Source: Rotaria sordida (lineage: Eukaryota > Rotifera > Eurotatoria > Philodinida > Philodinidae). Taken from it: a stretch of DNA of 64,000 nucleotides. Shown here piece after piece: positions 37,001 through 50,460 of this stretch. Location of the stretch: NCBI GenBank assembly GCA_905250125.1, contig CAJNOL010000099.1, forward strand, positions 62,001 to 126,000. The letters are read 5' to 3'. The translations under genes were made by a program, and so were the position numbers. Under the pieces are notes generated by a model. The model searched no databases and had not been told where the DNA came from. It was given only the letters and a program-made list of their open reading frames with translations. Each line of letters opens with the position of its first letter. The first letter of the stretch is position 1.

Positions 37001-40000
37001 AATCTTATACATGTAGATCGTGAAAGTTCATTCTAACTTTGATAAAAATTGTTTTCATATCGGAACTATATTTTAGGTATTTACAAGTTTGGCTTTATTT
37101 GCTTTACTTATTTCTCCATTAAATGCATTTCCATGGGTAATTAATGGATTAGTTGAAGCACATGTATCATTAAAACGTGTTCAACGTTTTATTAATGTTG
37201 AACCAACTTATCTTGAAGAATATTATGAGAATATACCCATTGATCCTTATTCATCTTTAGGTATATAAAATGTTCTTTTTTTTTCCTTTTTATATAATGA
37301 AAACAATTTCTAGATACTGCTTTTCTCTATTCATTAGATAATCCATCGTTAGATATTCGTATTAATCAAGCAAATTTTTCATGGAATTCTATGGATCATA
37401 TAGAATCTAATGATATATCATTAAAAGATATTGATTTGACAATTGTACGTGGTAGTCTTGTACTTATTCTTGGTCGTGTTGGAAGTAAGATTGAATTTAT
37501 TTTAATGTAAATAATCTTATAATTTATAGGTGGAAAAACTACATTACTCCATAGTCTTCTTGCTGAATTAAATAAACTAAATGGTTCAATTAATGTTCAT
37601 CGTGTTATTGAAAATGGTTTTGCTTATGTTAGGTTAATATAATTTTAGTTTATTTTCTATTTAATTCTTTTTTTGATTCACTTGTTTCATAGTCAAGAAT
37701 CATGGATTCAACAAATGTCATTTCGAGATAATATTCTTTTCGATAAAACATATAATGAAGAATGGTATAAAAAAGTTATTGATGCATGTGCACTTAAAAA
37801 TGATATTAAAGTATAAAAATCATATACATTATATATATATATGTTCTTTTCATAGAAGTTTTTATATGTAGAGTTTAGGTCCAGCTGGTGATCATACATT
37901 GATCGGTGAAAATGGTGTTACACTTTCTGGTATGTTTCTTTTTCTTTTCTTTAATTTTTTTTTTTCGAAGACTTGTTTTGTAAAATAGGTGGTCAAAAAG
38001 CTCGTCTTGCATTAGCTCGAGCTGTCTATCAAGTAAATAAATAATTTCATAAATAAATATGTTATATAAATTATGTTACTTTTAGGATAAAGATATATAT
38101 TTATTAGATGATCCTTTATCTGCTGTTGATGTTCATGTTGCACGTCATCTATTTTCTCATTGTATTTGTGATATTCTTAAATATAAAACACGTTTATTAT
38201 GTACTCATCAAATTCAATTTATGGAACAAGCTGATTATATTATTTTAATTGATAATGGACGAATTATTCGAACAGGTTTTCTATTTTTGTTATAAATACA
38301 GAAGTGATCGAAAAATAAGAAAACACTGAATTTTTTCGATTTCTTTTCTCTACATAGTCAGCTGGGGCTCCTATTGACACTATATATATTGAGCGATAAT
38401 AGTGAAAGATGTAGCATATGATCAGTCTGTGATTGAATGAGAAATTCGATGTTCTTCAAACTCCATTGAATTTTTCATAGTTTTGTTTATTTATTTCGAT
38501 CTGTGAAATGTAATCGTGGATCCAGGCTGGGACGGTGGTCGTCATCCATTTGGAAATTTATGTATGTTATATCCTAAATATCTTTGTATTTCTAGGACAT
38601 TTACAGAGACAAATAGTGTGCAGTTTCCACTATTTTCAAGTTTATAGTGTTTCTGTTCTGAAATAAATGATTCCAGAGAAGGACAATAACTTATATATAT
38701 ATGCTCTATGTAATGTTATTACTTGTATCAAATACTCTTTCTTTTGTTAAATATGACTTCTATCCCTGTCACACAGGTGATGAGCATTTTTTAGAATTTA
38801 ACTTTGAAATAACCAACGGTCACATTAAATTTTCATTTGTGTTCGTTCTGTCGATGACTAATAAGTATGCGATTCGATAAAAAGATCTATGTAATTCATG
38901 TTCAGAATCATGTTTGATGCAACGCCATCTTCTTTCCGAATATCAAAGTTCCTTTTGAAATTTATGCAATGTTATCGGTGACAACAGCTACAGGCGAGAG
39001 AAGTTTTTTTTTTCGACATTACAATTGATAATAAGTCATATCTTTAAAGTACTATAGATAAAAATTATCTGAATAGACTAGACATGACGTATGTACGCTT
39101 GTTCCTATTGGCCATCCCTTTCAAAATTTTCTGAATTCACCTCTGCTGAAATGAATCAGATTTCATTACACTTTATACTGATTTAGCTTAAAAGAGGTGA
39201 AAATTAATTAAATAGAATTTATTTCATAGATCATAATAAGCAGACAAAACTATGCAAATTGAATGAAGTTCGAAGAACATTAAATTTTTCTTACAGTTAC
39301 AGACGAGTAATAAGATTCATTTGTACGCTTTCGAATTAATTATTACATTCAAATACTCAGCATGTGCTATATTTTTTATTAGTATCACCTAGTGTTTGTG
39401 GTGTAAATATGAGGTCTAATTGACCATGTACAAAGAAGAAATCGAAAAAATTCTGTATTCTTTTACTTTTGAGTCACCCTGTATTTGTTACTTTACAATT
39501 AACTTTATTAATAATAAAAGGAAAACCAAATGAAGTTCTTTCATCAGCTGAAAATTTACTTCTATCAAGTAATCAACCATCACAAACGAATATTACAACA
39601 ACACATAAATCAACAGTAGATATTGAAGAACAAGTTATACAAACAGAAACTGTTTTACAAAATGAAGCAGAACAAAGATGTATTGGTAACAAAACAAAAA
39701 ACAGAATAATTTTGAAATAAAGAAGTAAATAAAATATTCATTTAGGAGCAGTCAAATTTGCTATATGGAAACGATATTTTATTGCTGTTGGTATTTGTCT
39801 TTCATTTTCAATTGTATTTTCAGTTTTTCTTATGCAAGGTTTGTATGAATAAATACATAGATGCAATATCTTTCTTATCATATTTAAATCATAGCTTCTC
39901 GAAATATCTTTGATTGGTGGCTATCATATTGGACAAGTCATCAATTATCTGTGACTAATATGACGAATATTACTGGTCGAACATCTTTTAAAATTCTCAA

Positions 40001-42289
40001 TCCTAGTGTGTAAGTTTAGAGCTGTTTCGATTTAATTTTTTTACCTTACACGTTTGATTACCTATTCTTCTTGAATTTTATATCTTAAATGAGTAGAATA
40101 AATCTTCTTATATTAGAAAATTCAACAAATCTCTTGATGTTGAGTGTGTCTATTAAGTACTTGAAATCTATCATGAATATTGTTGGCATATGGAAAATTT
40201 AAAAACATAGAAGTAAAATTATGTTGTTTACTTTCTTGACGTTTTGATATTTATTGGCTATGTTGTTTTATTATGTCATATAAATTAATCAATTTTATTT
40301 TTTTAGTGTGACTATTCTCGATGCTCGACCCATATTTGGTTTTTCAACACAATTAGCTGATAAAGAATTTAAAAGTTTTTTTATAATTTATGTTGGTTTA
40401 GCTATTGCAAATTCTTTCTTTACACTTATTCGTGCTTTTACATTTGCTTATGGTGGTATTGAAGCAGCTAGAAAACTACATAAATCATTACTTGATAGTC
40501 TTTTAAAATGTTCAATATCATTTTTTGATATAACACCAAGTGGGAGAATGTTAAATCGATTTTCAAGTGATACATGGAGTGTCGATGATTCATTACCATT
40601 TATGATGAATATACTTTTGGCCAATATGTTCTCATTATTAGGTACACTTATATTATCTTGTTATGGTTTACCTAAATTTCTATTTGTTCTTGTTCCATTG
40701 GTAATTTTTTATTATTTCATTCAGGTTAGAAAAGAATACAAAATTTTATTTTGCATCATAAAATTTTTCTTTTTAGAATTATTATCGTTGGACATCACGT
40801 GAAATAAAACGTATATCATCTGTAGCTTTATCACCTGTTTATGCACATTTTGGTGAAACTATATCTGGTTTATCAACAATTCGTGCATTTCGTCATGTAA
40901 CACGATTTGTTGAACATAATTTTTTCTTAGTATCAAATAGTATTCGTGCACAATTTGCATCTCTTGTTGCTGGTTCGTGGCTTAGTTTTCGTCTTCAACT
41001 AATTGGTATTATCATGGTTGCTGGTATATCATTAATTAGTGTTATTGAACATGTTTATACAATACATGGATCAAATCCAGCATTAGTTGGACTTTCTTTA
41101 TCATATATTTTATCAGTTACTGGTCTTCTTAATGGATTAATTTCAAGTTTTACAGAAACTGAAAAAGAAATGGTTGGTGTTGAACGTGTTACTGCATATA
41201 TTGATGATTTACCAAAAGAAGAACAAAATGAAGAACAATTTGTCATTTTAAATGAAGATAGAGAACAAAAAGGAGCAACGATTGAATATCGACATGTTAC
41301 GATGAAATATAATATTGATCAAAAACCAGCACTTGATAATATAACATTTCAAATAAAGTCTAATGAAAAAATTGGAATTGTTGGACGAACAGGTTAGACA
41401 AATTTTGATATTCAAAAAATCGTTATATGTCTGTTCGGTGTTTTTTTTCTTTTTGAAAAGGTTCGGGTAAAAGTAGTTTATTAGCAACTCTATTTCGTAC
41501 TGTAAATTTGTCTGATGGACAAATTTTGATTGATAATATTGATACAACAACTATGCAACGTCGAGTACTTCGGTAATAAAAATTAGTTTTTTCTTAAGAA
41601 TATATTATTTTTTGTCTGCAGACAAACTTTAGCAATTATTCCACAAGATCCATTTTTATTCAGTGGAACTATTCGAGAAAATCTTGATCCATATCAACAT
41701 CATACAGATGAAGAAATTCATATAGCATTAGAAAAATGTCATCTTTGTGATTTAATAGAAAATTTAGGTATGATTATTAAAAATTTTCTTTTTTCTTTTT
41801 ATGTTTATATGATGTTTAGGAAATGGTCTTGATTCAATAATTGTTGAACGTGGTCGTAATTTTTCAGTTGGTCAAAAACAAGTAGGGATATATTAATGGA
41901 AATTAATCGAAAAAATCAAATTTTCTTTTTGTTAAAAGCTCTTTTGTCTTGCTCGAGCACTCCTTCGCAAAGCTAAAGTAAATATATTTAATCTGATTTA
42001 TTCTCTACATATTCAAATATCTTGATAGATTTTATGTCTGGACGAAGCAACAGCTAATATTGATATTGAAACTGATCGTCTTATTCAAGCATCAATTCGT
42101 GATACTTGTTCAGATATAACTGTGATAACAATTGCTCATCGTGTTCAAACAATTGTCGACTCTGATCGAGTACTTGTGATGGATAACGGTCGAATAATTG
42201 AATTTGATACACCTAAAAATCTACTTGAAAATCCAGAATCAATATTTGCACGACTTGTTCGTCAAGCAAAAGTTCAAATCCTATCGTAA
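34079..42289 (+). CDS. ABCC10: ABC transporter subfamily C, ABCC10/MRP7-like
   Basis: A full-length ATP-driven organic-anion/drug exporter of 1518 aa. Exons: 34079-34658, 34717-35798, 37077-37260, 37314-37484, 37530-37632, 37693-37810, 37872-37929, 37989-38032, 38086-38275, 39521-39685, 39746-39838, 39895-40009, 40307-40724, 40777-41392, 41461-41572, 41622-41767, 41820-41881, 41939-41977, 42029-42289. All phases close. Order: TMD0 helices (residues 1-190), TMD1, NBD1 (Walker A GRVGSGKTT near 670, signature LSGGQK near 765, Walker B YLLDDPLSAVD), TMD2 (from about 910), NBD2 (GRTGSGKSS near 1310, FSVGQKQ near 1417, ILCLDEATANID near 1433). RLLCTH...GRIIRTG after NBD1 and the C-terminal FARLVRQAK favour ABCC10 over other MRPs. 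The NBD2 signature lacks the first Gly (SVGQ), as in ABCC10. Two introns exceed 1.2 kb and contain repeats. Confidence 0.93.
36359..36501 (+). repeat. Five regularly spaced 9-bp cores in ABCC10 intron 2
   Basis: The core (A/G)TCT(A/G)(T/C)CA(T/C) starts at 36359, 36392, 36425, 36459 and 36493, that is every 33, 33, 34 and 34 bp. The intervening 24-25 bp are not conserved. The patch is less AT-rich than its surroundings. It may be a very degenerate minisatellite or an array of protein-binding sites. It lies in the 1.28-kb intron 35799-37076. Confidence 0.6.
38297..39483. mobile_element. TIR element in ABCC10 intron 9 (element F)
   Basis: Imperfect terminal inverted repeats of about 65 bp. The left end begins TACAGAAGTGATCGAAAAAT and the inverted right end TACAGGGTGACTCAAAAGT; both then share GAATTTTTTCGATTTCTT and a TACAT.GTCA block. 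TA flanks both ends. The right terminus shares TACAGGGTG(A/G)CTCAAAAGT with element A, so they are related families. Length about 1.18 kb is near a Tc1/mariner element, but no transposase frame was recognised. It fills nearly all of the 38276-39520 intron. Confidence 0.75.
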
Positions 42290-43733
42290 CCTCTATTCAT
42301 GTTGTCTATTGTCGTTGTTGTTTTTCCGACATATCGAAATAAAATCGTTATTAGATCGGAAATTATGATACATTTATTCATTGTACAACTCGAGAATAAT
42401 CTATCTATAAGTCAATATTCTCCTGTTGTTTGCTAAATTCAAATATTAAAACTTATCAAATCATATAGCCATATTGAAATCAATATGGATCTCCTAAACA
42501 TTTCCTGAGATACAGTTGTTTGTTTATTGTTTTCTTCTGATTATATTTAATTTTACGAGCAAATATAACAGTGAGCTTATCAAGGCTAAAACTTGAATGA
42601 AACAGTCAAGTTATAAAAACTTGAAGAGCCAAAAAAGAAATTATAATAGGAACATTAATTAAAATTTTTGGTATCAAACAAGAAGATGGATTAGTAAAAA
42701 TCAAAATATTGAATCAATTTACAACAACTTGCATAAGTTGGTGCCAGCTTATACGAATAGTTTTATTCAATTCTTTACAGGCACTATTAACTGAATATGT
42801 ACCTATTAAATCTAAAAAAATAAAATATTAGTGACAATGATTTATATGATACATGACTTATCCAATTTCTCAATGATTTCGTCATTCGCACATCCACTCT
42901 GGTTGATAAAAACGATTCATATCTTATTTCTAATTTTCACATCGACTTCAATCAGCTGAATTATCAAGTCATCAGCAAGGTTAACAACATCAAATCCAAC
43001 TGAGAACGACAAACAATGTTCGAAAAACTTCAATAGACTGTCAACCCAGAGAAGAATGCGGGTGTATTTCTTTTCTTCTTCATGTATTCTTTGGTCTGGA
43101 TGAGAAAACATAAACCAAAATTTTTTTATTTTTTCTTAGCAACAAAGTAACATACTTGGATGACTCTATACCAGTCTCAGAGACGTCACAACACCTAGAA
43201 ACAAAGATCTCTTCACCTCCTATATTCATTTCTGGTAGTATTTACAATACTTAGAAATGGTATTGTAATTGAGGGCTTCTCATAAGTAAACGAATCGGTG
43301 GCAGCATAGTCGAAAAGAAATGTTTGCATCTACTGAGCTATTACGAATATTATTGTCACTATTAAAATCAACGCTCTATTCTCATCATACAAATAAAAGT
43401 GGCTGGGACTAATGTACTAATCTCAGATTAGTTATCAGCCACGCTGCTTACGAGAAGCAAGTTTACTTTTTGATAATTTTTATTTTTTTAGTTTATGTGG
43501 TAATGGTTCAATTGAAGATCAACAGTCTAATTGATGAAAATTTCAATGTATCATTCTATGTTTTGAATTTTGTCCTATACAAGTTGACATTTGAATTAAA
43601 TCAACACAGTCATTACTATGAGGTTTTCAAGAAGTTCAATGAGTAAATGCGTATTCATGGCATTTAAACAAAGAAAAATGGTTATAGTTAAATTCACTTA
43701 TTTGAAGTGTTAACGGTTTAAGACAAAAGTCAT
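42290..43733. other. Convergent intergenic region, nothing recognised
   Basis: About 1.44 kb between the 3' ends of the ABCC10-like and depolymerase-like genes, expected to hold both 3' UTRs. No repeat or coding remnant I can support. Confidence 0.5.
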
Positions 43734-45044
43734 TTATTGTTGAACAGAGGCAGCAATAGCTCCATTTATCAAGCGTACAGTCTCGATCATTTGTTTTATA
43801 CTCAACATTTGTGGAGCAATTTTGATTGCGTACTGTGGTGTATTGGCTCCCCACCAATCCCAACAACCCATTGGATTTAATGGAAAAGATGGTGTTGGAG
43901 CGACTTGAGGAAAGAGTACAATCAGATTGTTGAGTTCAGCAACTTCCAAATAGCCAGTCTTAGTTATGAATGTATCGCCTATAAACCATTTTCCTATAAA
44001 AAAAAACAAAGTATTCAAGTAAAAAGAGATTTTACAAATATGAATCCGAACCTTGTCGACATCCATGCAGGGCAACATGAATCGAGCACTTTTGGCGTTT
44101 GGTACAAGCAGATGGAAAGTACACGAATCCATGTTCGTCGAGACCACTTGAAAAGCCACGCGTGTCGACTTGTTGCCCTTCGAAAGGTACTGTGATCGTA
44201 GGCATTGTCAAATTGAAGAGACCTGATGTCGGCCAACCCCATGTGGTCGGATTGTATAAAGACATTGTTTCTGAAATCCATTTTAAGACAGAAATACTCG
44301 AAATATCACCTACAGATAAAGATGGAGGAGGATTCTGGAAACTTGCTTGTCGGAACACAATCATTTGTCCGACAAGCGGAGTTGTAGAATTCGATATAGG
44401 TGCGATAAGTTGACCACCATGGAGATGATTCAACACATCATAAGCCGTATTGAAACCACTAGAAAAGAAAGAAAAACTCAAATAACAATCAAATATAGCT
44501 GTCAAATGCTTCTCACTGACCAATTATTGATAAAATTCTTTGTATTTAATACATCACAATTTTCACCAAAGTTGTTTGTTGGAAAACCATGTGTTGCTGG
44601 CAACTCATAATTAGTCTTGATATTAGCACCCAATACCGCATAAATTTTCTCGTTTAATTTGACGATACTAGGAAGTGTTACTGAATCCTTTGTACCAGAA
44701 AAAATATATACTGAATCATTTTCAATGTTTAAAAGACTATCAATCTTTCCAGCTGATGCATAAGATTCAAGTGCCAATAGAATACCAAGAGCAGAAATAT
44801 TTTGAACGGGACCCTGCATACATTTAGTAACTCCTGTCAAGTTGCCAGCACATAAGTAGGGTGGACCAGCTAAAATACCACAGCCACTGATTTCTTTTGA
44901 GTATGCCATATGGAGCTGAACAGCCATAGCAGCGCCAGAAGATATACCTGACACGGTAACATTTATATATGATGCACATGTTTCGACTAAAGATATGACA
45001 ATCACAAATGCAATCAAAAATATGTTAAAACTAACTGTCACCAT
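43734..45044 (-). CDS. Secreted poly(3-hydroxybutyrate) depolymerase-like esterase
   Basis: Exons 44521-45044, 44052-44458 and 43734-43993 give 396 aa; all junctions are GT-AG and in phase. A signal peptide (hydrophobic residues 7-20) precedes VSGISSGAAMAVQLH, whose GISSG (32-36) is the nucleophile elbow of bacterial-type PHB depolymerases. SGTKDS (near residue 120) could supply the acid residue. The C-terminal part has CSIHVALHGCRQG, the IGDTF..TGYLEVAE block and NPMGCWDWWG, all hallmarks of the same family. These enzymes hydrolyse extracellular short-chain polyhydroxyalkanoates and related esters. Secretion could let the animal digest bacterial storage polymer from food; that use is inference. 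The family is mainly bacterial, so horizontal origin is possible, but the gene has two short introns and local codon use, so it is long settled. A divergent esterase is the alternative. Confidence 0.85.
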
Positions 45045-45303
45045 CGTTTTCTGTTTCTATACTGATGTGAAAGCATACTTCAATATATATATATATATAT
45101 GGTAAAGATTACATCAAGAAAAGAAGAGCTATATGTAAGTGGTAGGATTTGTAATATGAGGCGAGTGCAATAAATTTTTCATTTCAATATATCACATGTA
45201 TTTCATTTTCTGATCATCGATTGATTGGATGTAAAACTGACGAAGAACAGACAAAATTGATCACAGACCAAGATTGAGAGATACCAACAGTGTAATTGAA
45301 ATG

Positions 45304-45352
45304 CGGGTGTGGGTGCCAGTAAAGAGATCGCTCTCATCCACACATATCTATC
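45304..45352. repeat. GTG/CAC foldback locus 1
   Basis: The left arm contains GCGGGTGTGGGTG and the right arm ATCCACACAT, facing each other across about 20 bp. It is one of six similar loci in this part of the window. Confidence 0.5.
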
Positions 45353-45427
45353 TAGTCTTAATGTAAAAATAGCAATTTTTTGATGGTAAAAATATTTTTA
45401 GCTTCTTCTAAAATCATTTCTGATTTT

Positions 45428-45545
45428 TTCAGAACTGAATGAAGAGTGAGAATGAGAATGGCTGAGTAACGTGTTGAATATGAAGATAATATTCTCATTT
45501 ACGTTCACCAACACTCTCACCCATACTGACCATTCACTCACTCTG
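45428..45545. repeat. GTG/CAC foldback locus 2
   Basis: Left arm GAGTGAGAATGAGAATGG, right arm TTCACCAACACTCTCACCCA continuing to TCACTCACTC. Both arms show a six-base period (GAGTGA GAATGA; TTCACC AACACT CTCACC). Imperfect inverted arms. Confidence 0.55.
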
Positions 45546-46841
45546 AAAATTTTATGGAACTCACCATAATATAGTGCGACAAGTTTTTAGTTCGTCCTCC
45601 CGTACCTTCTCTTTGCAAACAACTCTGCTCTAGAAAAGGAGTCCTGCTAGATTAAAGATTTTCTATAGAAAGTTTTGAGTGAGCTTCTAAATATATTTTT
45701 TGACATCGAGACATTCTCTAAGTAGCCAACAACGGAGTCTTCAACCGTGCTGAGTCAGAGGATGCTATCCATTTCCAGTTTCATAGTGATCAGTAGTCCG
45801 CAAATACACATCACTTGAAAAATAAAAAAAAATGACCAGAGTCGACTCAGCATAGTGAACAATTTCTTTTTTTTTCGGCGTTTCTAGAATGACCAAATAT
45901 CAAGGCATAGGTTTCGTAGCCGACAAGAATATACCTATAACTATACAATTGGGCATCTTGGGCAAGAGAGTCAGAACACTTATTTCAAAATATTCACCAA
46001 TGGCTCATGAGATTGCCTCACGAACTATCGGAACGTCACATAGTTGTAGGTCCTTATTTTTGATTTTTATAATGGAAAATGGCATGACTCTCCAGCTTTT
46101 CGTACGAAAGTCTATTGAAAAAATGTTTTGAATAACATTTAACTATAAAAATCTAGTTCCTATGAAAGGAAAAAGAGAGTATGCAATCATAGTGGATTGA
46201 ACGGGCCAAAATAATAATTTTGAACATATGTGGACGACACAAAAGCGTTCCAGAGAAATTTGTCAGGCTAACCCAAGTATGCAAAAAAACAGTACGGCGT
46301 TCAGATGATGTATAATTTCAATGAAATTTGTATGCATGAAAAGTGATTTTTGGACCACGTGTGAGCAGTACGTGAATAATTTTTTTGGTTGAACATTGTT
46401 TCTTTAGCATTTCTAGCTGCTTGATATGAAAAGCGAACTCATCGTTTATATTGCATTCAACACAGAACACTCCGAGACCATATTAGCAATGAAAAGGTCG
46501 AGGGTTTGCCAACTTGTCTGAAAGAAGTTTTAAAACTATCGACTATTATCTATTTCAAAATAATATGAAATTGTTTCTTTGTTGAACAAATTCTCGAACA
46601 TAAAAAGTTATCGATCTGTGTTTTTCATTATTAGAGAGAGGCGAACATTCTATACCTTCCTATATAATGGCTAATAAAGCCATCTCATAAGTCTGATGAC
46701 CACCCAATGAAACTGGAAGAAGTACTGAAAGTGCTTTGAAAATTGTAAAGTTTAACTATAACAAGTACATTAGATTTGCCTATTCACGATCTGCAACTCT
46801 ACATAAACCCGACATTTTTATATTGTTTTTTTCCAAAAAAG

Positions 46842-46990
46842 TGTGAGCATGGGTGCGATTATATGCATGTGTGTAAGTATGTAGATGCCGGTGCCAGTGC
46901 AAGCCTGGGTCGAGAGAAGAACTTCGCCCTTTCACCTAGTCAAATCAAATACACACTCACAACTACGCACACACATACTCACATCCAAGA
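46842..46990. repeat. GTG/CAC foldback locus 3
   Basis: GTG-rich left arm (about 46842-46910) with six-base phasing (ATGTGT GTAAGT ATGTAG ATGCCG GTGCCA) and CAC-rich right arm (about 46948-46990; CACACT CACAAC ... CATACT CACATCC). The longest of the loci. Confidence 0.55.
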
Positions 46991-49739
46991 GACTAATTGC
47001 GGCATTCCGAAGTTGAAATAAAAGTGTCTCGGTATTTGAAGACATTAAAAGGATTATTATTTTTTTTATAATGTATTCGCTTTCAACATATGTGCACGCA
47101 TCTCAATCACTCAAGGGACAGATGTATAGATTATCGAAAAACAGTTCTCTAGTTTTAATTACAAGGGTTCTGCCATTTCTACGCCCATCTCTCTTATTGT
47201 ACTCCTGGCACATTGAACTACACATCATATGTGTTGTGTTCTCACACTTTCTATGTTTTCGTCCAGATCATTTTTCAAAACGTTCATGATAATGCAATAG
47301 CTAAGATTTGTCAAAAGATTTTCAATCAATAGACATAAGATCAATAGTCAATACCTAAAAAGCCTATTTTATTGCCATCGACATTACGAAATAGTTTTTT
47401 CAAGGTGCTTCACAGGCCGATTTACTATATGTTCGACGTAGTTCATCGATATTTCACTGGTATCATTGGCGTGTTTGATAGATTATCGAAACTTCTCGAA
47501 TAACTTCGTTTTCGTCGTCAAAACGGTCATGTTCCAATAACACGTATGTAACCATCATATGTGAGTTATAAAGGACTGCACTTTAAGGATATATATACAC
47601 ATGCATATTCACAGAATGGAGGAAAAAATGTGCTTCGTGGTACTAGAATTACATACGTTCTGTCATCTGGGCAGGTGTCTTAAGCTAATTAGGTCAGAAG
47701 GGACATTTTAATCTCCGTTTAGGGTCCGAGTATTTCATCATTGGCACTAACCAATTGATCATTTTGGATTGGATGAAAATGAAAGAATAGAAACATATTT
47801 AAACGAACAATGAAAACATATTCATGAGAACAAAATATTCTCTTTAAAATTGCCAAAACGAAGTGATCGAATGTAGTTGTGTGGTTGGCTGAATAAGTGT
47901 CGCCTCTTTCTACATACCTATCGAACCGCCATACCTAGCATTTGTAGCACTTCCAAATCCTTGCAATGATCTTGGTTTAATCTGTATGTTAGGCATGCTT
48001 CGAATGCTTGGATGATTCTTGAGACTGAATTCAATTCAATTCTGCATACAAGAACAGTGAGTCTTTAGTACTCTTTATTGCTTTGTCATATCAGACTTAC
48101 TAGAACTGATTGAATTTTCTGAATATCATGTTAGAAGCAACAATTTCTACCGTTATCTATTGTCAAAAGAGTTCACACGTCAATTTTTAATGTAGTCTTG
48201 AGTTTTTCATTATATTTTATGTCATAGATGAGAAAATATCTGAGAATCTAATGCAAACTACACAATACAATATCAAAGAAAAACAAGCAACTCAGTCCTT
48301 ATCATGCTTTAATTTATCGATTCTTTGGTAAGGTCTAAAGTAACATCAATTGCTGGAGAATACTCAATGTCAAAGACTGTCACTGTTTTCGATCAACGAA
48401 AACAACCGTACTAAAGCTGAATTCTAACGACATCGATGTTGTTAATGCAAGACAACATCAATGAACGACGTAAGTAAGATGAGGAGAAGAAGTCTTTTTT
48501 CATTGCTCTTGTGTCAAAGATTTCTCGCCCATCTTATCTATTAAAAGGTTTTGGGAAAGTTCCAGATCGAAGAGAAACTTGCGTTTTACAACTTGATGGA
48601 GCCGGATTTATAATATTAGATTTACGTCTTAGAAAATAATTTCCTTTCCCAGAGTTACATTTAACTTCTCGCGAAAACTTTCAACAGTGATAAAGGATAA
48701 CGATAACAGCATATCTGACACGGACGTACCCTGTAATAGTAGTGTATAAATGAAGCTTTTGCATCACATATGAAGATACGTTTTACTTCATTTATAGGTA
48801 GTTACTTACAAATTTTAAATTGTTCTCACGAACATTATGTGATCATCCATGTAAAAGACTAGACACGTATCAAGCATATTTTAAAAATAGCTTGAAAAAG
48901 CTTTTTTCGACAAAGAGACATCATATCTATATTTGCTTTTTGGTAATGACTTCACGAATCCTCAAACCAAAATGTGAACTGTGTAGTCATCAAGCAGAAT
49001 GTCAAAGTCGATAGATAAGAGCAACGGTTTCCTTGAATATCTGACCATTCCTTTCGAAGTAAGTGGAATGCACATGTCTGTGCACGACACTTTCTACCAC
49101 GAATGTACTTGCAAACAGTGAGATTAATCTTAAATTGAAAATCTCAGAAAGTAGATAGTCTTCATGGATGAGAAAAAGTTGACTGGCAGAAAACAAATGA
49201 AGCGCATGGTTCCATCATGGCATGTTGATCAAAACTTACATGTGCTGCCATGAAGGTTTGTAGGACTAGTAAACAAACAAGATAAATCTTGGCAGGACGA
49301 TTACATGCAGAGCCTTAACTCTATAAAAACATGCTGGACGAGAAGTTCGTTTCTTTGCAATGAAAAGATGAAATTGGAATCATTGGTTATTGAATCATAA
49401 CTCAGACTTGTCAAATCCTTCGGACACATTCATATCTTTTGTGCCTTTCAAAAACTGAGCGTACACTTCAAGAACCATCTGTAAAACCATGTCCAAAAAT
49501 ATCATCTTGATTTTCGAATTATATTCAAACGTGATTTTGATCGTGTTGATAAGCAATATTCGTCATGCATTGTCAACCAAACCATATGACTTTAGCTTTC
49601 AGATAACAACGAAACTTCATGGTTGCTTGATCATTTTCTCGTCTTATAATTTTATTTTCCAATAATTCAATGGTATGCAATTATTGTCTTTCAAATATGT
49701 TCTGTCTACTAGTAGGAGTACTCCAATCCAACAAAATTG

Positions 49740-49796
49740 AGGGTGTAAGTGTGGATGAAAACAAGAAATACACGCACAGTCACATCCACATCCGTA
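49740..49796. repeat. GTG/CAC foldback locus 4
   Basis: Left GGGTGTAAGTGTGGATG and right ACACGCACAGTCACATCCAC, again hexamer-phased and inverted, with about 15 bp between. Confidence 0.5.
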
Positions 49797-50404
49797 GATA
49801 TAGTTGTCCGATTGTTTGTTGTGTCAATGTGGTCTTCTTTATATAACAGCAGTTTCATTGCTCGAGCATGTTGAATAAACTCAAGAGTGTTTTCTATATT
49901 ATCCTTGAAAACGAGGATTTAAGTAAGGAGATCAACAACGGATACAATCTTTACTTGAGTGTGAGAAGAAGCATTCCGTTGCAACGCAAGAATTCATCAA
50001 AGATAACTATTTAAATGCATCATCTTCTGCATTGTTTAACTTTTCATAGATATGGATAATGCTGACAATCTTTTTAATTAATGTTGAATGATCGAATTGA
50101 AGAGTTATTCGATAGACTTGTATAGCGTGAGAGACATTGTACAACACACGTTTGTAAGAACCTCTATTTTATGGGTCGTACAGAGATAATTCACAGGATG
50201 CGTGGTGATTAATGTGTTGTCGATGTTACAAAATTTTGAAATTTATTATCTGAAGAATCAACATTTAATCCTGAACATTTCCTGTTTTTTTTATTTTATA
50301 TTTTACGACAACTCACTTTTTTATATCTGGAGTCAATGTCGCAGGTATCATCAAAAAATGTTATCTTTGTTCTATTTGAGTTTATTATACATTGATAGAG
50401 CCAA

Positions 50405-50460
50405 GAGTACGTAAGTGAGTATGATTCAATAGAAGGATTCTCACTCACACCCACCTATAC
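50405..50460. repeat. GTG/CAC foldback locus 5
   Basis: Left arm AGTACGTAAGTGAGTATGA and right arm TCTCACTCACACCCACC followed by TATACACTCTC. Arms are inverted and six-base phased. Confidence 0.5.

Noticed and set aside
45060..45110. TA-dinucleotide run upstream of the depolymerase gene
   Set aside because: Simple (TA)n of the sort common in this window; no evidence for regulatory function.
47920..48035. Minus-strand stretch open in two frames
   Set aside because: Both frames look equally plausible, are under 50 codons and have no start or splice partner.
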